From Phycisphaerae bacterium (GTDB lineage Bacteria; Planctomycetota; Phycisphaerae; UBA1845; PWPN01): a DNA stretch of 62,924 bases. The translations under genes were made by a program, and so were the position numbers. Within the stretch, counting starts at the first letter, position 1; every line of letters starts with the position of its first letter. Of the stretch, positions 45,494 through 54,515 are shown in pieces. The stretch lies in assembly GCA_012719955.1 (NCBI GenBank), contig JAAXZI010000257.1, positions 1 to 62,924 of the forward strand, read 5' to 3'. The notes under the pieces were generated by a model, which was not told where the DNA came from, did no database searches, and saw nothing but the letters and a program-made list of their open reading frames with translations.

Positions 45494-46409
45494 TGTGACC
45501 TCCGATCGGGGAAATCGTCGCCGGAAGCAAACATCCCGGCGGTCCTCTATGGGCATGAAAATCAACGCGTTGCGAAGATTACAGGACAAAGTGCCGGCCG
45601 TCAACGCGGCAGTGCCAGGATGTGCACGACAGTTTTGCAGAGAGGTGCAGAACCAGTTGTGGGCGGGTCCTATCCCCCTTCAGACGCCGCCGGCCGGCTC
45701 CGCCCGGACCGGGTATATGCCCTGGGTATTACTCGGCCTCACTCCTTGCCCCCTCCCGGCCGGGTTGAGCCTGTCACTTTGCGGGAGTGCCCCGGCCCAA
45801 GCGACAGTGCCGGGGGACGACAAACGGACTCGGTTGGCACCGCTGCTCCGGGGGCCAGAGGCGGTCGGAAGGGGTAGCAGTAGGTTGCACAAGTTTCTAT
45901 ATTCAATTAATTTATGCACTATAACGTGAAGACCGGTGGTTCCATCGGGCAATGGCGATTCGTGGTCATCCCTGCCCCTGACCGGGTATTTCTCAGCCCC
46001 CGTTGCCAGGATGGCATATCGTCGTCATTGTCTTCATGGCATACCCCCGACATTGACTTTCGCGCTCGCGCGACTATGACAATTTGGTAATGGCAGTGAA
46101 CCACCAGGGCTAAAGCGAGTGGCACCAAAGGGAGACCAGGGCATTGTCACGCAGGTTATCCCTGCGAGGGCAATAAGAGGACATCCAATTCTGCAACCTT
46201 AAGCCCAGGCGTAAATGGTGTGCTCCTTTTTTCGTACATAAGAAGTCCTCTGTACGGGGACTTCCGTGCAAATCCGCAGAAGCCGCCTCGGAAGGCACGT
46301 CGCGTGGTGTCTTCGCAGTGGCAAACGACAGAGGCAAGCCGCTTCCGGGTGGTCCGGATGGTCTTCAAGAGTTCGCTGCAGAAGCAGTTACGCAGGAAGG
46401 GTGGCCCAG
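45494..46409. other. Long intergenic region with AT-rich promoter-like island
   Basis: This 916-bp gap has no convincing gene. It contains an AT-rich island at about 45885-45925, with TTGCAC and TAATTT spaced 17 bp. A CGCAGG / CCTGCG hairpin lies near 46152 and a GAAGTCC / GGACTTC hairpin near 46240. Two divergent genes flank it, so regulatory content is likely, but nothing specific was recognised. Confidence 0.45.
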
Positions 46410-47396
46410 ATGCCGCGCGTCAGCATTGGTATGCCGGTGTACAACGGCGAGCGATTCCTCGCGGAAGCGATTGAGTCGATTCTCGCTCAGACTTTCACCG
46501 ACTTCGAGCTGATCATATCCGACAACGGCTCGACGGACAGCACCCCCGCGATTTGCGAGCGGTATGCCCGGCTTGATTCCCGCATCCGGTACTATCGCAA
46601 CGAGGTGAATTTGGGCGCGGCCCCGAACTTCAATCGGGCGTTTCATCTGGCACAGGGAGAATACTTCAAATGGGCCGCTCACGATGACATCTGTTTGCCA
46701 CAGTATCTTGAGCGCTGCGTCGAAACGCTGGATGCCGATGCTCAAGCCGTGCTGTGTTACCCGCGCACCTGGGGTATCAACGCGGATGGCACCCGTGATG
46801 AGCAGTTCACAGCCAGGTTGGATACCTCCAGCTTACGGGTGGAGTCGCCGCGACCTCATCTTCGGTTCTCTGACATGATCCATCGGTACCACCTCTGTCA
46901 CCAGGTCTTCGGCCTGTTTCGCCGACAGGTTCTGGCCCGCACTCCACTGATCCAGCCATACACGGGATCAGACCGTGTGTTGCTGGCGGTTGTCGCGCTC
47001 TATGGGACGCTGCGAGAGTATCCCGAGTATCTGTTTTTGAATCGCAATCACGACCGTCGTTCCGTATCGCGGCCGCGCAGGGAACGTGCCCAGTGGTTTG
47101 ACACCCGGCGAAGTCGCGTGGACATGTATACTTGGCGAACCCTTTATGAATATTGTCGTGGCGTCATGCAGGCGCCGCTTTCCGCCTGCGAACGGGGACG
47201 ATGCCTGATGAGCGTCGCCTGGCTGGCCGTCAAATCGCTCCGAACCCTCGCCAGCGAAATTAAATGGTATGTCAGCGAGCATATGCGTCCGCAGAAACCC
47301 GCTGCCGGATCGTCAGGAACCGACCAGGCCACCCACGAAGCCCAGGCGGCCGTGAAGCCGGATGATGCCACGGTGACACAGGCCTCAAGCCGTTGA
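46410..47396 (+). CDS. Family 2 glycosyltransferase
   Basis: The 328 aa protein begins with the GT-A fold start VSIGMPVYNGERFLAEAIES. ILAQTFTDFELIISDNGSTD follows, then the metal-binding acidic motif in WAAHDDICLP. It should transfer a sugar from a nucleotide sugar to a glycan or lipid acceptor on the cytosolic side. I start at ATG 46410, with AGGAAGGG 8 nt before it; the frame is open further upstream but without homology. The C-terminal 60 residues are variable and polar. No other polysaccharide gene is adjacent. Confidence 0.92.
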   Translation: MPRVSIGMPVYNGERFLAEAIESILAQTFTDFELIISDNGSTDSTPAICERYARLDSRIRYYRNEVNLGAAPNFNRAFHLAQGEYFKWAAHDDICLPQYLERCVETLDADAQAVLCYPRTWGINADGTRDEQFTARLDTSSLRVESPRPHLRFSDMIHRYHLCHQVFGLFRRQVLARTPLIQPYTGSDRVLLAVVALYGTLREYPEYLFLNRNHDRRSVSRPRRERAQWFDTRRSRVDMYTWRTLYEYCRGVMQAPLSACERGRCLMSVAWLAVKSLRTLASEIKWYVSEHMRPQKPAAGSSGTDQATHEAQAAVKPDDATVTQASSR

Positions 47397-47491
47397 TCCG
47401 CCTCCGATCCGGGTATTGTGAAAATGGTCCCCCGGCCGTTCCGAATGTGGGATTTGAAACAGACACGGCTGCCGCCGCATCAGGCTGATGC

Positions 47492-48439
47492 TCACGACAG
47501 CAGCTCTTCGACATGCACCTGCACGCTGTCGGCCAATGCCTCCAGCTCGTAGCCTCCCTCCAGCACGCTGACCAGTCGGCCGTTACACTGCGACTCGGCC
47601 AGAGCTCTTGTTTGCCGGGTCATCCACCGGAACCCCTCGGTGCTCACCTCGAGATTGGCCAGCGGATCGGCGGCATGGGCGTCGAAGCCGGCCGAGATCA
47701 GGATGAACTCGGGGCGAAAGTTGGCCACGGCCGGCAAGATCTGCTCTTCGAAGGCTTGGCGGAACGCCTCGTCACCGCTGCCCGGGCGCAGGGGCACATT
47801 CAAGGTCGTGCCCACCCCCGGGCCATGCCCCTTCTCCCAGATATAGCCCGTGCCCGGGTAGAGGGTGTCCGGATGTTGATGGATGCTGCAGAAAAAGACG
47901 TCCGGATCGGCCTCGAAGTGATGCTGAGTGCCGTTGCCGTGGTGGACGTCCCAGTCCACGATCGCGATGCGCTTGAGCCCGTGATCGATCCGCAACCGCT
48001 CGGCGGCGATGGCAACGTTATTGAAGAAGCAGAACCCCATGGCCCGGTTGCGCTCGGCGTGATGGCCGGGAGGCCGGCAGGCGACGAACGCATTTCGTAC
48101 CACCCCCGCCATCACCGCCTCTACCGCCACCACCGTACCCCCGACGGCCAGTTGGGCAATCTCGAAGCTGGCCGGGCAGATGGGGCAGTCCGCCGTGTCG
48201 ATCAACGCCAATCCCGCCGCGCAGGCCTGGCGGAAGCGTTCAACGTAGGCCGCATCGTGGACCGTCTCGATTTCCTCGGGGCTCGCGGGGCGCGCCTCCA
48301 GGCAGGACATGCGCGCAGCCAAACCCGACCCGGCAAATCGCTCCTCAATGGCGCGCAGACGAGCTGCTCGCTCCGGGTGGTGCGATCCCGTGTCATGCTC
48401 CAGGTAGCGGCGTGAAAAGACCAGACCTGTTTTCGGCAT
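47492..48439 (-). CDS. Histone-deacetylase-family (HDAC/AcuC-like) amidohydrolase
   Basis: The 315 aa protein has the complete zinc site of the class II-like bacterial deacetylases: Asp164 and His166 in VDWDVHHGNGTQ and Asp253 in SAGFDAHAADP. The charge-relay pair His126-His127 lies in RPPGHHAE, and a conserved Tyr in LEGGY. It should deacetylate an acetyl-lysine, acetylpolyamine or acetoin-related substrate; the choice cannot be made from sequence. Length is normal. It seems to be a single gene. Confidence 0.93.
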   Translation of the reverse strand: MPKTGLVFSRRYLEHDTGSHHPERAARLRAIEERFAGSGLAARMSCLEARPASPEEIETVHDAAYVERFRQACAAGLALIDTADCPICPASFEIAQLAVGGTVVAVEAVMAGVVRNAFVACRPPGHHAERNRAMGFCFFNNVAIAAERLRIDHGLKRIAIVDWDVHHGNGTQHHFEADPDVFFCSIHQHPDTLYPGTGYIWEKGHGPGVGTTLNVPLRPGSGDEAFRQAFEEQILPAVANFRPEFILISAGFDAHAADPLANLEVSTEGFRWMTRQTRALAESQCNGRLVSVLEGGYELEALADSVQVHVEELLS

Positions 48440-48516
48440 GCACTACGATAGGACCTGACCCCTCGAACCGGCAAGGCTCGACGGGCGCCCTGTTCCCTGC
48501 GTCCGGCTCACAACGA

Positions 48517-48726
48517 TCAGTTTTGCATCGGCTTGACTTGCGTGGCCTTGAGACCCCTGTCGCTCATAATGAACTCGAATTCCACAGGCTGGCCTTCAGC
48601 CAGGGTTCTCATGCCTTCCATACGGATCACGCTGTAGTGCACGAACACATCCGGGCCGCCCTCATCCGACTGGATGAAGCCAAAGCCCTTCTGATCATTG
48701 AACCACTTGACCTTCCCCGTCGGCAT
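48517..48726 (-). CDS. Cold-shock-domain protein (CspA family)
   Basis: The 69 aa protein is a single OB-fold cold-shock domain that binds single-stranded RNA or DNA. The start [19 protein letters not shown] contains RNP1 (KGFGFI), followed by RNP2 (VFVHY). I start at ATG 48726, which has GGAGAAG upstream; the open frame to 48927 would add 67 residues without homology, and that 200-bp stretch more likely is the long 5' leader typical of csp genes. Confidence 0.95.
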   Translation of the reverse strand: MPTGKVKWFNDQKGFGFIQSDEGGPDVFVHYSVIRMEGMRTLAEGQPVEFEFIMSDRGLKATQVKPMQN

Positions 48727-49211
48727 ATAACTTCTCCATAGGGGCATGCCCTCAAAAACCGGCGATATGCACACAATCACGCGCCGGCCAGCTAACCCAC
48801 GCCCCAAGGTCATCAGCGACCTCTGCCCAAAGACCCGCGCCCCCCATGACTCACTTTCGGGGTATAGGCCTTTTAATACTGTGCACACTTCCGGTCCAAA
48901 TGTCAAAGTTTTTTGGGGAACACACACCCCCTGCTGACGAATTGCCGTCTATTGCGCCTTCGCGCCCCTCTATCGGGTCCGGGTCCGCCGGTCGCGGGCA
49001 TCGCGGGTCGGAGCCACTTTCAACACCAATTGCCCGTGGGCGCTGAGAGCCGGGGCCCTTTTCCCGTTCCGTCGTTCCACGCGGCCTTTCGCGAGAACTG
49101 GCGGCACGGCAGGAACGGCTGGCGGAGCGAAAACGGTCGGTACAGCAGGAACGACCCGCACCCGACTTTCGCCGGGGACCCGGCCCGGCCGCTGCAAGTT
49201 AAAAACCGCTC
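48727..49211. other. Long spacer upstream of csp, with CCGTNCC repeats
   Basis: The first 200 bp probably form the csp 5' leader. The rest has an imperfect GC-rich repeat around 49070-49160 that in one minus frame reads as VPAVP units. I do not see a convincing gene. Confidence 0.4.
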
Positions 49212-49597
49212 TCATTCGTGGAGGTATTTAATCTGCCAGGGGTCGCCCGTCTGCTTCTGCCAGTCTTTGAGCTGTGCGTGCAGCCGCTCCAGCGTTTCCC
49301 GGTGAGCGGGTTCATCGGCGAGGTTGTTGACCTCATCGGGATCAGCCCGCAGGTCGTACAGCTCCTCCCGCGGGCGATGCAGGAACGCGTCGATGCTGCG
49401 CCGGCTGCAACTCGCCACGGCCGCGAAGGCGTGTGTAAAGCGCGTTCCCTCCGCGCCAGACGGTCCATGGCCGGCGTCTTGATGACCGGATGCCCATGGC
49501 AGCCCGCATCGAGCCCGTGATCGTCGCCGATCATGACCACGACGTTACGCGGCGCGGCAGATGCTGAAGCGGAACAGCACAACAGGAAGCACGCAAT
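49212..49597 (-). pseudogene. Sulfatase relic with large internal deletion
   Basis: Two short sulfatase pieces remain on the minus strand. The N-terminal piece reads APRNVVVMIGDDHGLDAG and IKTPAMDRLAR, the opening of formylglycine sulfatases. About 30 codons later, in another frame, the C-terminal end appears as LYDLRADPDEVNNLADEP and WQKQTGDPWQIKYLHE. The middle (about 350 aa, including the CxPSR formylglycine site) is missing, and no start codon with a ribosome-binding site remains. The gene is clearly inactivated. Confidence 0.85.
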
Positions 49598-49635
49598 GTG
49601 GCCCTGAATGGGAACCTCAGAACCCGATCATGACG

Positions 49636-49803
49636 TCACTTGGCCTGAATACCGAATGCCGCACTATCGTCTCGCAAATCTCGAAGAGCTCGATCCACCA
49701 TGCGGCAGATCTGCTGGTCCACATGTGCCGGATTGAAGGACTCGCGCATCCGGTCCATTGAGGCATCGCCACTGGCATCAAATCGCCCCATCATCGCGCG
49801 CAT
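49636..49803 (-). CDS. Small ORF of unknown function
   Basis: A 55-codon frame with coding-like composition starts at ATG 49803 and reads GRFDASGDASMDRMRESF, vaguely like an EF-hand loop, followed by a helix (QQICRMVDRALRDL). It lies 26 bp after the zinc-ribbon gene on the same strand. It may be a real small gene or a gene remnant. No family recognised. Confidence 0.35.
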   Translation of the reverse strand: MRAMMGRFDASGDASMDRMRESFNPAHVDQQICRMVDRALRDLRDDSAAFGIQAK

Positions 49804-49828
49804 CCCGAGTTTCGTGATGCAGTCTGGT

Positions 49829-50215
49829 TCATCTTTTCATCAGCGGGGTGAGCGCATACTTCACCCGCTCCGCCAGCGTCATCTGCTTGTAGTCCGCGAA
49901 CTCCCCTGCATCAAGGTATACCCCAGAGCAGACCGAACACATCTCGTAATGGATATGTGGCTGCTCGGGGAACACCATGCTGATCATGCGCGTCTTGCAC
50001 TTCGGGCACATTACGTTCCGCGCCGCGTCCTGCTGTTTACCTCGAGCCGGATCGCCGGTATCGACCTCCTCGGCGCCACGCACGCTCTTGAGGTGCTCGT
50101 GCTCGCGCAGGTCAAACCACAGCCCTGAGCAGCCGGTGCAGCGATCCACCTGCATCGACTCCACAGTCACAGATTCCATCAAAGCACTACATTTCGGACA
50201 GTTCATGTGATTCAC
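49829..50215 (-). CDS. Two-zinc-ribbon protein (zf-TFIIB type)
   Basis: The 128 aa protein contains two Cys4 ribbons. The first is formed by CPKCSALM and CTGCSGLWFD, the second by CPKCKTRM and CSVCSGVYLDAGE. The CxxCxG-W/Y-D pattern is that of zf-TFIIB domain proteins, whose role is undefined. A charged linker separates the ribbons. Start could also be the Met three residues later (50206). Confidence 0.85.
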   Translation of the reverse strand: MNHMNCPKCSALMESVTVESMQVDRCTGCSGLWFDLREHEHLKSVRGAEEVDTGDPARGKQQDAARNVMCPKCKTRMISMVFPEQPHIHYEMCSVCSGVYLDAGEFADYKQMTLAERVKYALTPLMKR

Positions 50216-50345
50216 TCCTGCTCAGGCGCGCTTTCCCGAGTGCTCCGCGCCGGGCTGCCTCTCGCTGCCATTCTCCGCTGGGCACAGGAAGTCTACAATG
50301 CTTGTAGAAATTCACCAGGGGACCTGACAGCGGAGGCATTATACA

Positions 50346-51146
50346 ATGAGTGTGTGTCCAACCCCCGGCCGCTTTGAGGTTCACGCCCATATTCTTCCGG
50401 GCGTGGATGACGGCTGTCCCTCCCTTGATGAATCCCTGACCTGTGCGCGCCACCTCGTGGATTGCGGCTATCGCATGCTGTTCTGCACGCCCCATATCTG
50501 GCCGGGCTATCCGGAGAATACCTGGAAGAACATTGTTCGCTGGACCAAAGACCTCCAGGCCAAGTTCACCGCCGGCGGCCTGCCCCTCCAGCTTTTCCCC
50601 GGCGGCGAGATTAACCTGCCCGGCATGTGGCCGACGCTGTCGCACTGGGACCGGGCCGACGTTCCCACCTACGGCGTGGACGGCCGGTACGTGCTGATCG
50701 ATTTCTGGGCCGAGACGCTCCCGCCGGAGTTTGAACCCGGCGTGCGTCACCTGCAGTCGCTGGGCCTGACGGTCATCCTGGCCCACCCCGAGCGGATCGA
50801 GGCCTTTCATAACGACCCCGTACTGATCGGCCGGGTCGCCGAGATGGGCGTTCTGTTTCAGGGCAACCTGCAATGCTTCCGCGACCCGCCCGATTCGCCG
50901 ACCCGAATGGCCGTCGAGCGGTTTTCGAAAGAGGGTCGCTATTTCCTGCTGGCCACGGACCTGCACCGGCTGGACACGCTCCACCCGCGTCTGGAGGGCT
51001 TGCGCGCCGCCATCGACCTGCTCGGTTACGAACTCTTCGACGAACTGACCATCCACAACCCCTGGAAGCTCCTGCCCGACATCAACAGCGGCCAGCAACC
51101 CCGCGATGCGGTTTCCAGCGACGAGTTCTCCGGCACGCCCGGCTGA
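50346..51146 (+). CDS. CpsB/CapC-like PHP-family protein-tyrosine phosphatase
   Basis: The 266 aa protein starts with the PHP metal motif FEVHAHILPGVDDGCPSLDE, characteristic of the CpsB/YwqE phosphatases that regulate capsule polymerisation by dephosphorylating tyrosine kinases. Later metal ligands appear in FCTPHIWPG, GGEINLPG, ILAHPERIEAF and LATDLHRLD. Length is close to that of CpsB. No bacterial tyrosine kinase (Wzc/CpsD) is adjacent, so its partner must be elsewhere. Confidence 0.88.
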   Translation: MSVCPTPGRFEVHAHILPGVDDGCPSLDESLTCARHLVDCGYRMLFCTPHIWPGYPENTWKNIVRWTKDLQAKFTAGGLPLQLFPGGEINLPGMWPTLSHWDRADVPTYGVDGRYVLIDFWAETLPPEFEPGVRHLQSLGLTVILAHPERIEAFHNDPVLIGRVAEMGVLFQGNLQCFRDPPDSPTRMAVERFSKEGRYFLLATDLHRLDTLHPRLEGLRAAIDLLGYELFDELTIHNPWKLLPDINSGQQPRDAVSSDEFSGTPG

Positions 51147-51203
51147 AGCCGGAGTGAGTCTGAGGCTGGAGATGTGTTGGTCGCTCAGGTAATCGCTGGG
51201 GGG

Positions 51204-51230
51204 CCCACCTCTTCCAGAGGTGGGCCACCC
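51204..51230. repeat. Inverted copy of the GGGTGG-CCCACCT hairpin
   Basis: The stem CCCACCTCT / AGAGGTGGG (51204-51224) with loop TCC is followed by CCACCC. Read on the minus strand it matches the repeat family at 23896-24221, but the stem base pairs next to the loop are changed on both sides so that pairing is kept. Confidence 0.8.
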
Positions 51231-51240
51231 GCTGCTCGCC

Positions 51241-51318
51241 ATTACCCGGTTAGAGAATCAAACGTCATAAAGCCGGCCACCCGGCCCGCTATTACCCGGT
51301 CAGAGAATCAAACATCAT
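51241..51318. repeat. Direct repeat pair, 28 bp each, period 50
   Basis: The unit starting ATTACCCGGTTAGAGAATC (51241-51268) is repeated at 51291-51318 with two changes. The intervening 22 bp are unrelated. Only two copies exist, so this is not a CRISPR array. Confidence 0.85.
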
Positions 51319-51445
51319 CAGAGGTGAGGGCGCGAAGATTCAAACGGTCTGGAGCGCAGCGAGCAACAACCGGGCAGGAACCTGCCCAGGTTTGCGACGG
51401 GAACCATGCAACACGCGGCATCCCTGCCGGGCGCGGATGACCAGG

Positions 51446-51477
51446 GAAACAAAAACGGCCGGCACAAAGGCCGGCCG
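51446..51477 (-). terminator. Rho-independent terminator of the Cys-rich protein gene
   Basis: On the minus strand CGGCCGGC / GCCGGCCG forms a perfect 8-bp stem with a 6-nt loop followed by five T residues. It lies 43 bp after the stop of the gene at 51520-52833. Confidence 0.85.
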
Positions 51478-51519
51478 CTGCATCAGCGCTTCACAATAAC
51501 CGTACCCGAGTCTCGGGCA

Positions 51520-52833
51520 TTACTGCGCCGAAACCACCTGCCGGGCCGGCTGCATGGTTCTGTTGCTCTTCTCCAGCACGTTGATCAGGGCCGCAATCAC
51601 TTCGCCGCGCGTCTGGGCCAACTGCTGGACTTCGGCCGGAATCGTCTTGCCCTTCTCGGCGTGCTTGGCAGCCGCGGCCAGCGCCTGGGCGTTCAGAGTG
51701 GCCGCGTCGTTCAACAAGGCCGCGATCGTCTCCAGCGTCTCCGGCATGCGCGACCCTAATGGGCAGCCAGATGCGGCCGCGCTCGCGGCCTTCTCGGCCG
51801 CCTCGCGATCGGCGTTCTCCATGCTCGCCAGCCGGATGCCGGCCCCCTGCCACCGGGCCAGCAGCTCGCCGCTTTCCGCGATGACCGCCTGCCCCTGAGC
51901 GGTCAGCTTCTTGGCGCACTCGGCCTTGTCCGCGCAGGCTTTGTCGCATTGCTTCTCGCCCGTGGCGGCCGTCAGCGCGGCCTCGGCTTTCGCACCGCAA
52001 CCGCTTGCCCCACTCGCCTTACTGCACTGCTTCTCGCCGGCCGCAGCAGTCAGGGCCGCTTCCGTTTTCGCACCGCAGCCAGCGGCCTCGGCAGCCTTGG
52101 CAGTCTTGGCACACTGCCTGGCCTCCTCTTTCTCGCCCGTGGCGGCCGTCAGCGTGGCCTCGGTTTTCGCCCCGCAACCGCCCTTCTGCCCTTCGGCCGA
52201 CACGGCGGCCTTCTCCGAGCATCCGCCTGACTTGCCCTTCCCGGAGCAACCTTCTTTGCCACCCGCCTGGTAGGCCACCAGCATCAATTCATGGGCCTTG
52301 GCCGTCAGGGCCACCGACTGCTGCAGCTTTTTGTGGGCGGAGGCCATCGCCGCCTTCTTCGCACATCCCTGCGGCTCGGCCGCCGCGGCGACTTCACCGG
52401 CCGCAGGCGTGGCCGCCTGACAGCCTTGCGCACACATCTTGCCGGCGGCGGCGTCCATCCGCACCACCGTGCCCAGGCCTTTATGCAGGAAGGCCATGGT
52501 CGGCTTGACGATTGAACCAGCCGGGTGTGCCTCCTCAAACCTGGCGAAGGTCACCTGAAGCTCGCCCTTCTCGGCTTCGGACAGGGCCGCCAGCTTGGCC
52601 GACCCTTCCTGCCAGCCCTTCAACACCTCGTTGGCCCGTTGATAGCTGGCGTACGCGGCAAGTTCCTTGCAGGCTCCTTTCTTTTTGTCCGCACATGCCT
52701 GACTACACCCTCCCTCCTTGCCTGCCGCCGCAGCCTTGAGGGGGCATTCCTTCTTTCCTCCGTCGCCGGCCCAAAGATATCCGGTTACACCCAGACCCGC
52801 CGCCACGACCAATGCGAGAACGGTCCGATGCAT
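51520..52833 (-). CDS. Exported Cys-rich repeat protein of unknown function
   Basis: The 437 aa protein has a signal peptide (VLALVVAAGLGVTGYLWA) and then alternates Ala/Lys/Glu-rich helices with short cysteine clusters (GCSQACADKKKGACK). Residues about 205-310 contain at least three imperfect copies of GCGAKTEAALTAATGEKQC. Over 20 cysteines in an exported protein suggest metal binding or many disulfides. The C-terminal 130 residues form cysteine-poor helices (IAALLNDAATLNAQALAAAAK). ATG 52833 has AGGAG 6 nt upstream, and a strong terminator follows. I know no matching family. Confidence 0.75.
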   Translation of the reverse strand: MHRTVLALVVAAGLGVTGYLWAGDGGKKECPLKAAAAGKEGGCSQACADKKKGACKELAAYASYQRANEVLKGWQEGSAKLAALSEAEKGELQVTFARFEEAHPAGSIVKPTMAFLHKGLGTVVRMDAAAGKMCAQGCQAATPAAGEVAAAAEPQGCAKKAAMASAHKKLQQSVALTAKAHELMLVAYQAGGKEGCSGKGKSGGCSEKAAVSAEGQKGGCGAKTEATLTAATGEKEEARQCAKTAKAAEAAGCGAKTEAALTAAAGEKQCSKASGASGCGAKAEAALTAATGEKQCDKACADKAECAKKLTAQGQAVIAESGELLARWQGAGIRLASMENADREAAEKAASAAASGCPLGSRMPETLETIAALLNDAATLNAQALAAAAKHAEKGKTIPAEVQQLAQTRGEVIAALINVLEKSNRTMQPARQVVSAQ

Positions 52834-53173
52834 CACCTTCTCCTGTGAAAGAGGATCTTTTCCGCGCTCGAATCCCCCGGCAGGGGGAACACGACAACCC
52901 CAAAGAAATACGCAACCCTTGCGTACCCCTGACTCTTGAATGAAGAGTCCGAAAATAGCACTTCAAATGTCCCTTATAGTGGGCTGCGGTGGCGAAGTGC
53001 GATTTTTGCAGGTTGTGCCGGTGTCGACCCAAGGGGCTTCGCAGGCGCGGAACTCCCCAAAAGCCGACCAGGGCTGTGCCGGGATCGCGACACAGCCCTG
53101 GTCAGCAGTTGGTCTGGATGAGTCTGGCACGGAGCCGAGCCCCGCCCGCACAAGGCGATGAAGGCGGGCTCGG
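52834..53173. other. Spacer with several perfect hairpins
   Basis: This 340-bp region carries a 7-bp hairpin GACTCTT / AAGAGTC at 52931-52949, the 13-bp inverted repeat annotated at 53066-53103, and a GCCGAGCC / GGCTCGG-type inverted segment at about 53130-53172. No reading frame is convincing. Confidence 0.5.
53066..53103. repeat. Perfect 13-bp inverted repeat
   Basis: GACCAGGGCTGTG (53066-53078) and CACAGCCCTGGTC (53091-53103) are exact complements separated by 12 nt. No T-run follows on either strand, so it is not a classical terminator. Confidence 0.85.
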
Positions 53174-53413
53174 TTACGTGGCGTTGTCTATGGCTCCACT
53201 TGGGGTACCAGCATCCTCCGCCGCCTGATTGGCCAGCAGCGTGAAGAAGGCATCCACAAAGGTAACCGTGAGATCCTGGAAACCGGTCAGCACCAGCGCA
53301 GAGACCTCCGGGTCGCAGCCGCTCAACACAAAGGTCGAGCCGCCACTGGTCACGATCAACAACATCACGCACAGCCACCGACCGATCTTCTGGCAGATGG
53401 GGCCCTTGTTCAT
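53174..53413 (-). CDS. Small lipoprotein
   Basis: The 79 aa protein has a positively charged start, a hydrophobic segment and the lipobox VLSGCDPE, so the mature lipoprotein is only about 45 aa. ATG 53413 has AGGAGG exactly 6 nt upstream; the ATG inside that spacing is too close. The mature part (LTGFQDLTVTFVDAFFTLLA) is amphipathic. Small lipoproteins of this kind (sequence DPEVSALVLTGFQ) occur in Planctomycetota, function unknown. Confidence 0.75.
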   Translation of the reverse strand: MNKGPICQKIGRWLCVMLLIVTSGGSTFVLSGCDPEVSALVLTGFQDLTVTFVDAFFTLLANQAAEDAGTPSGAIDNAT

Positions 53414-53548
53414 GCCCATCCTCCTAATGTAAGGGGTTACGCGGAAACCACTTATCTTAAGCGCCAGGATCAGCAGTGGACCGGCGCCGTGTTCCCGATA
53501 ACTTATACGTCTGCTGGGATCATCGGTTGAACCCGCCCCGGAGTTGAG

Positions 53549-54322
53549 TCAATACTCCGCTCCGAAGGCCGCAATTCGCTTCAGATAAGCCACCGATTCC
53601 GCCACATAAGCGAGCTGTTCGGCCTCGCTCCGCACAACCCCCTTAGTGCCCTCCAGCTCCATCGTGAAGGGACCCCGGAATCCCCGGTAATTGAGCATGC
53701 CAAAGATTTCGGGAAAATCCACCACCCCCGTCCCCAGGGCGGGGAAGTTCCACTCCTGGTATCCGCCCGTGGTGTCTTTCAGGTGTACCGACGCCACGTA
53801 GTCCAGGATCTTCTGCAACTCCCCCACGGCCGTAACATTTTGATTGTAAAAGTACACATTCGCCGTATCGAAATTGATTCGCACGTGCGGGTGATCCACC
53901 GCGCGCATGGTTGCCAGGGCCTGATCCCCGTTCATGGCCAAGTCCGGATGCGTCTCCAGGGCAACGGTCACCCCACGGCGGGCGGCCTCGTCCCCGATGC
54001 GCCCGAGTCGCTCATAAACGAGGTTCCGGTCGCAATCGCCCGCCTTCGCGCTCAGGAAGCACACCTTGGCCTCCAGTTCAGCGCAGGCGTCCAACTGCGG
54101 CCGCATGACTTCCACCGCATCCGCGCTGGTCACATCGCAGCGGGCCTGCAGCGAAGAGGCCACCAGCCCGCTCTGCTTGAGCCGCTGTTGGACCGCCTCC
54201 ATCTCGCCGGGCGCCGGGACGGGTATCTCGACAAAGAGGATCCCCAACTCCGGCAGATGCGTCCACGCGCGATCCTGATAGTCTCCGTAGCTGGCGATCC
54301 GACACGCCACGATATTGCTCAT
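53549..54322 (-). CDS. Sugar phosphate isomerase/epimerase (xylose-isomerase-like TIM barrel)
   Basis: The 257 aa protein fits the AP-endonuclease-2-type TIM barrel of sugar epimerases. Probable metal ligands are Glu in VTVALETHPDLA, Asp in RINFDTANVYF, His and Asp in VASVHLKDTTGG, and the terminal Glu in FTMELEGTKG. These families interconvert keto-sugars; the substrate is unknown. I start at ATG 54322 with AGGAG 8 nt upstream, although the frame is open to 54754. A PHP gene follows upstream in the same orientation. Confidence 0.88.
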   Translation of the reverse strand: MSNIVACRIASYGDYQDRAWTHLPELGILFVEIPVPAPGEMEAVQQRLKQSGLVASSLQARCDVTSADAVEVMRPQLDACAELEAKVCFLSAKAGDCDRNLVYERLGRIGDEAARRGVTVALETHPDLAMNGDQALATMRAVDHPHVRINFDTANVYFYNQNVTAVGELQKILDYVASVHLKDTTGGYQEWNFPALGTGVVDFPEIFGMLNYRGFRGPFTMELEGTKGVVRSEAEQLAYVAESVAYLKRIAAFGAEY

Positions 54323-54515
54323 CACCAAAGCTCCTGCAGACAATTTCGTACCCGCGAGGAGTGTAACACGATAAGGGACCGGGGGAAACACTCTTTCAAC
54401 GCCCCCCCGTCCCCGGCAAGCCAATGAAAAACTTGAATCCAGGGAAGAGAGCAGAGTTTGGCCTGGTTTGTTCCGCGAGCTTCCAATCCGGCGTGTTTCC
54501 GCTGGAACTGACCGG

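Noticed and set aside
48970..49215. Minus-strand ORF reading VPAVP-type repeats after the sulfatase relic
   Set aside because: Composition is explained by a GC-rich imperfect DNA repeat; no ribosome-binding site or known domain.
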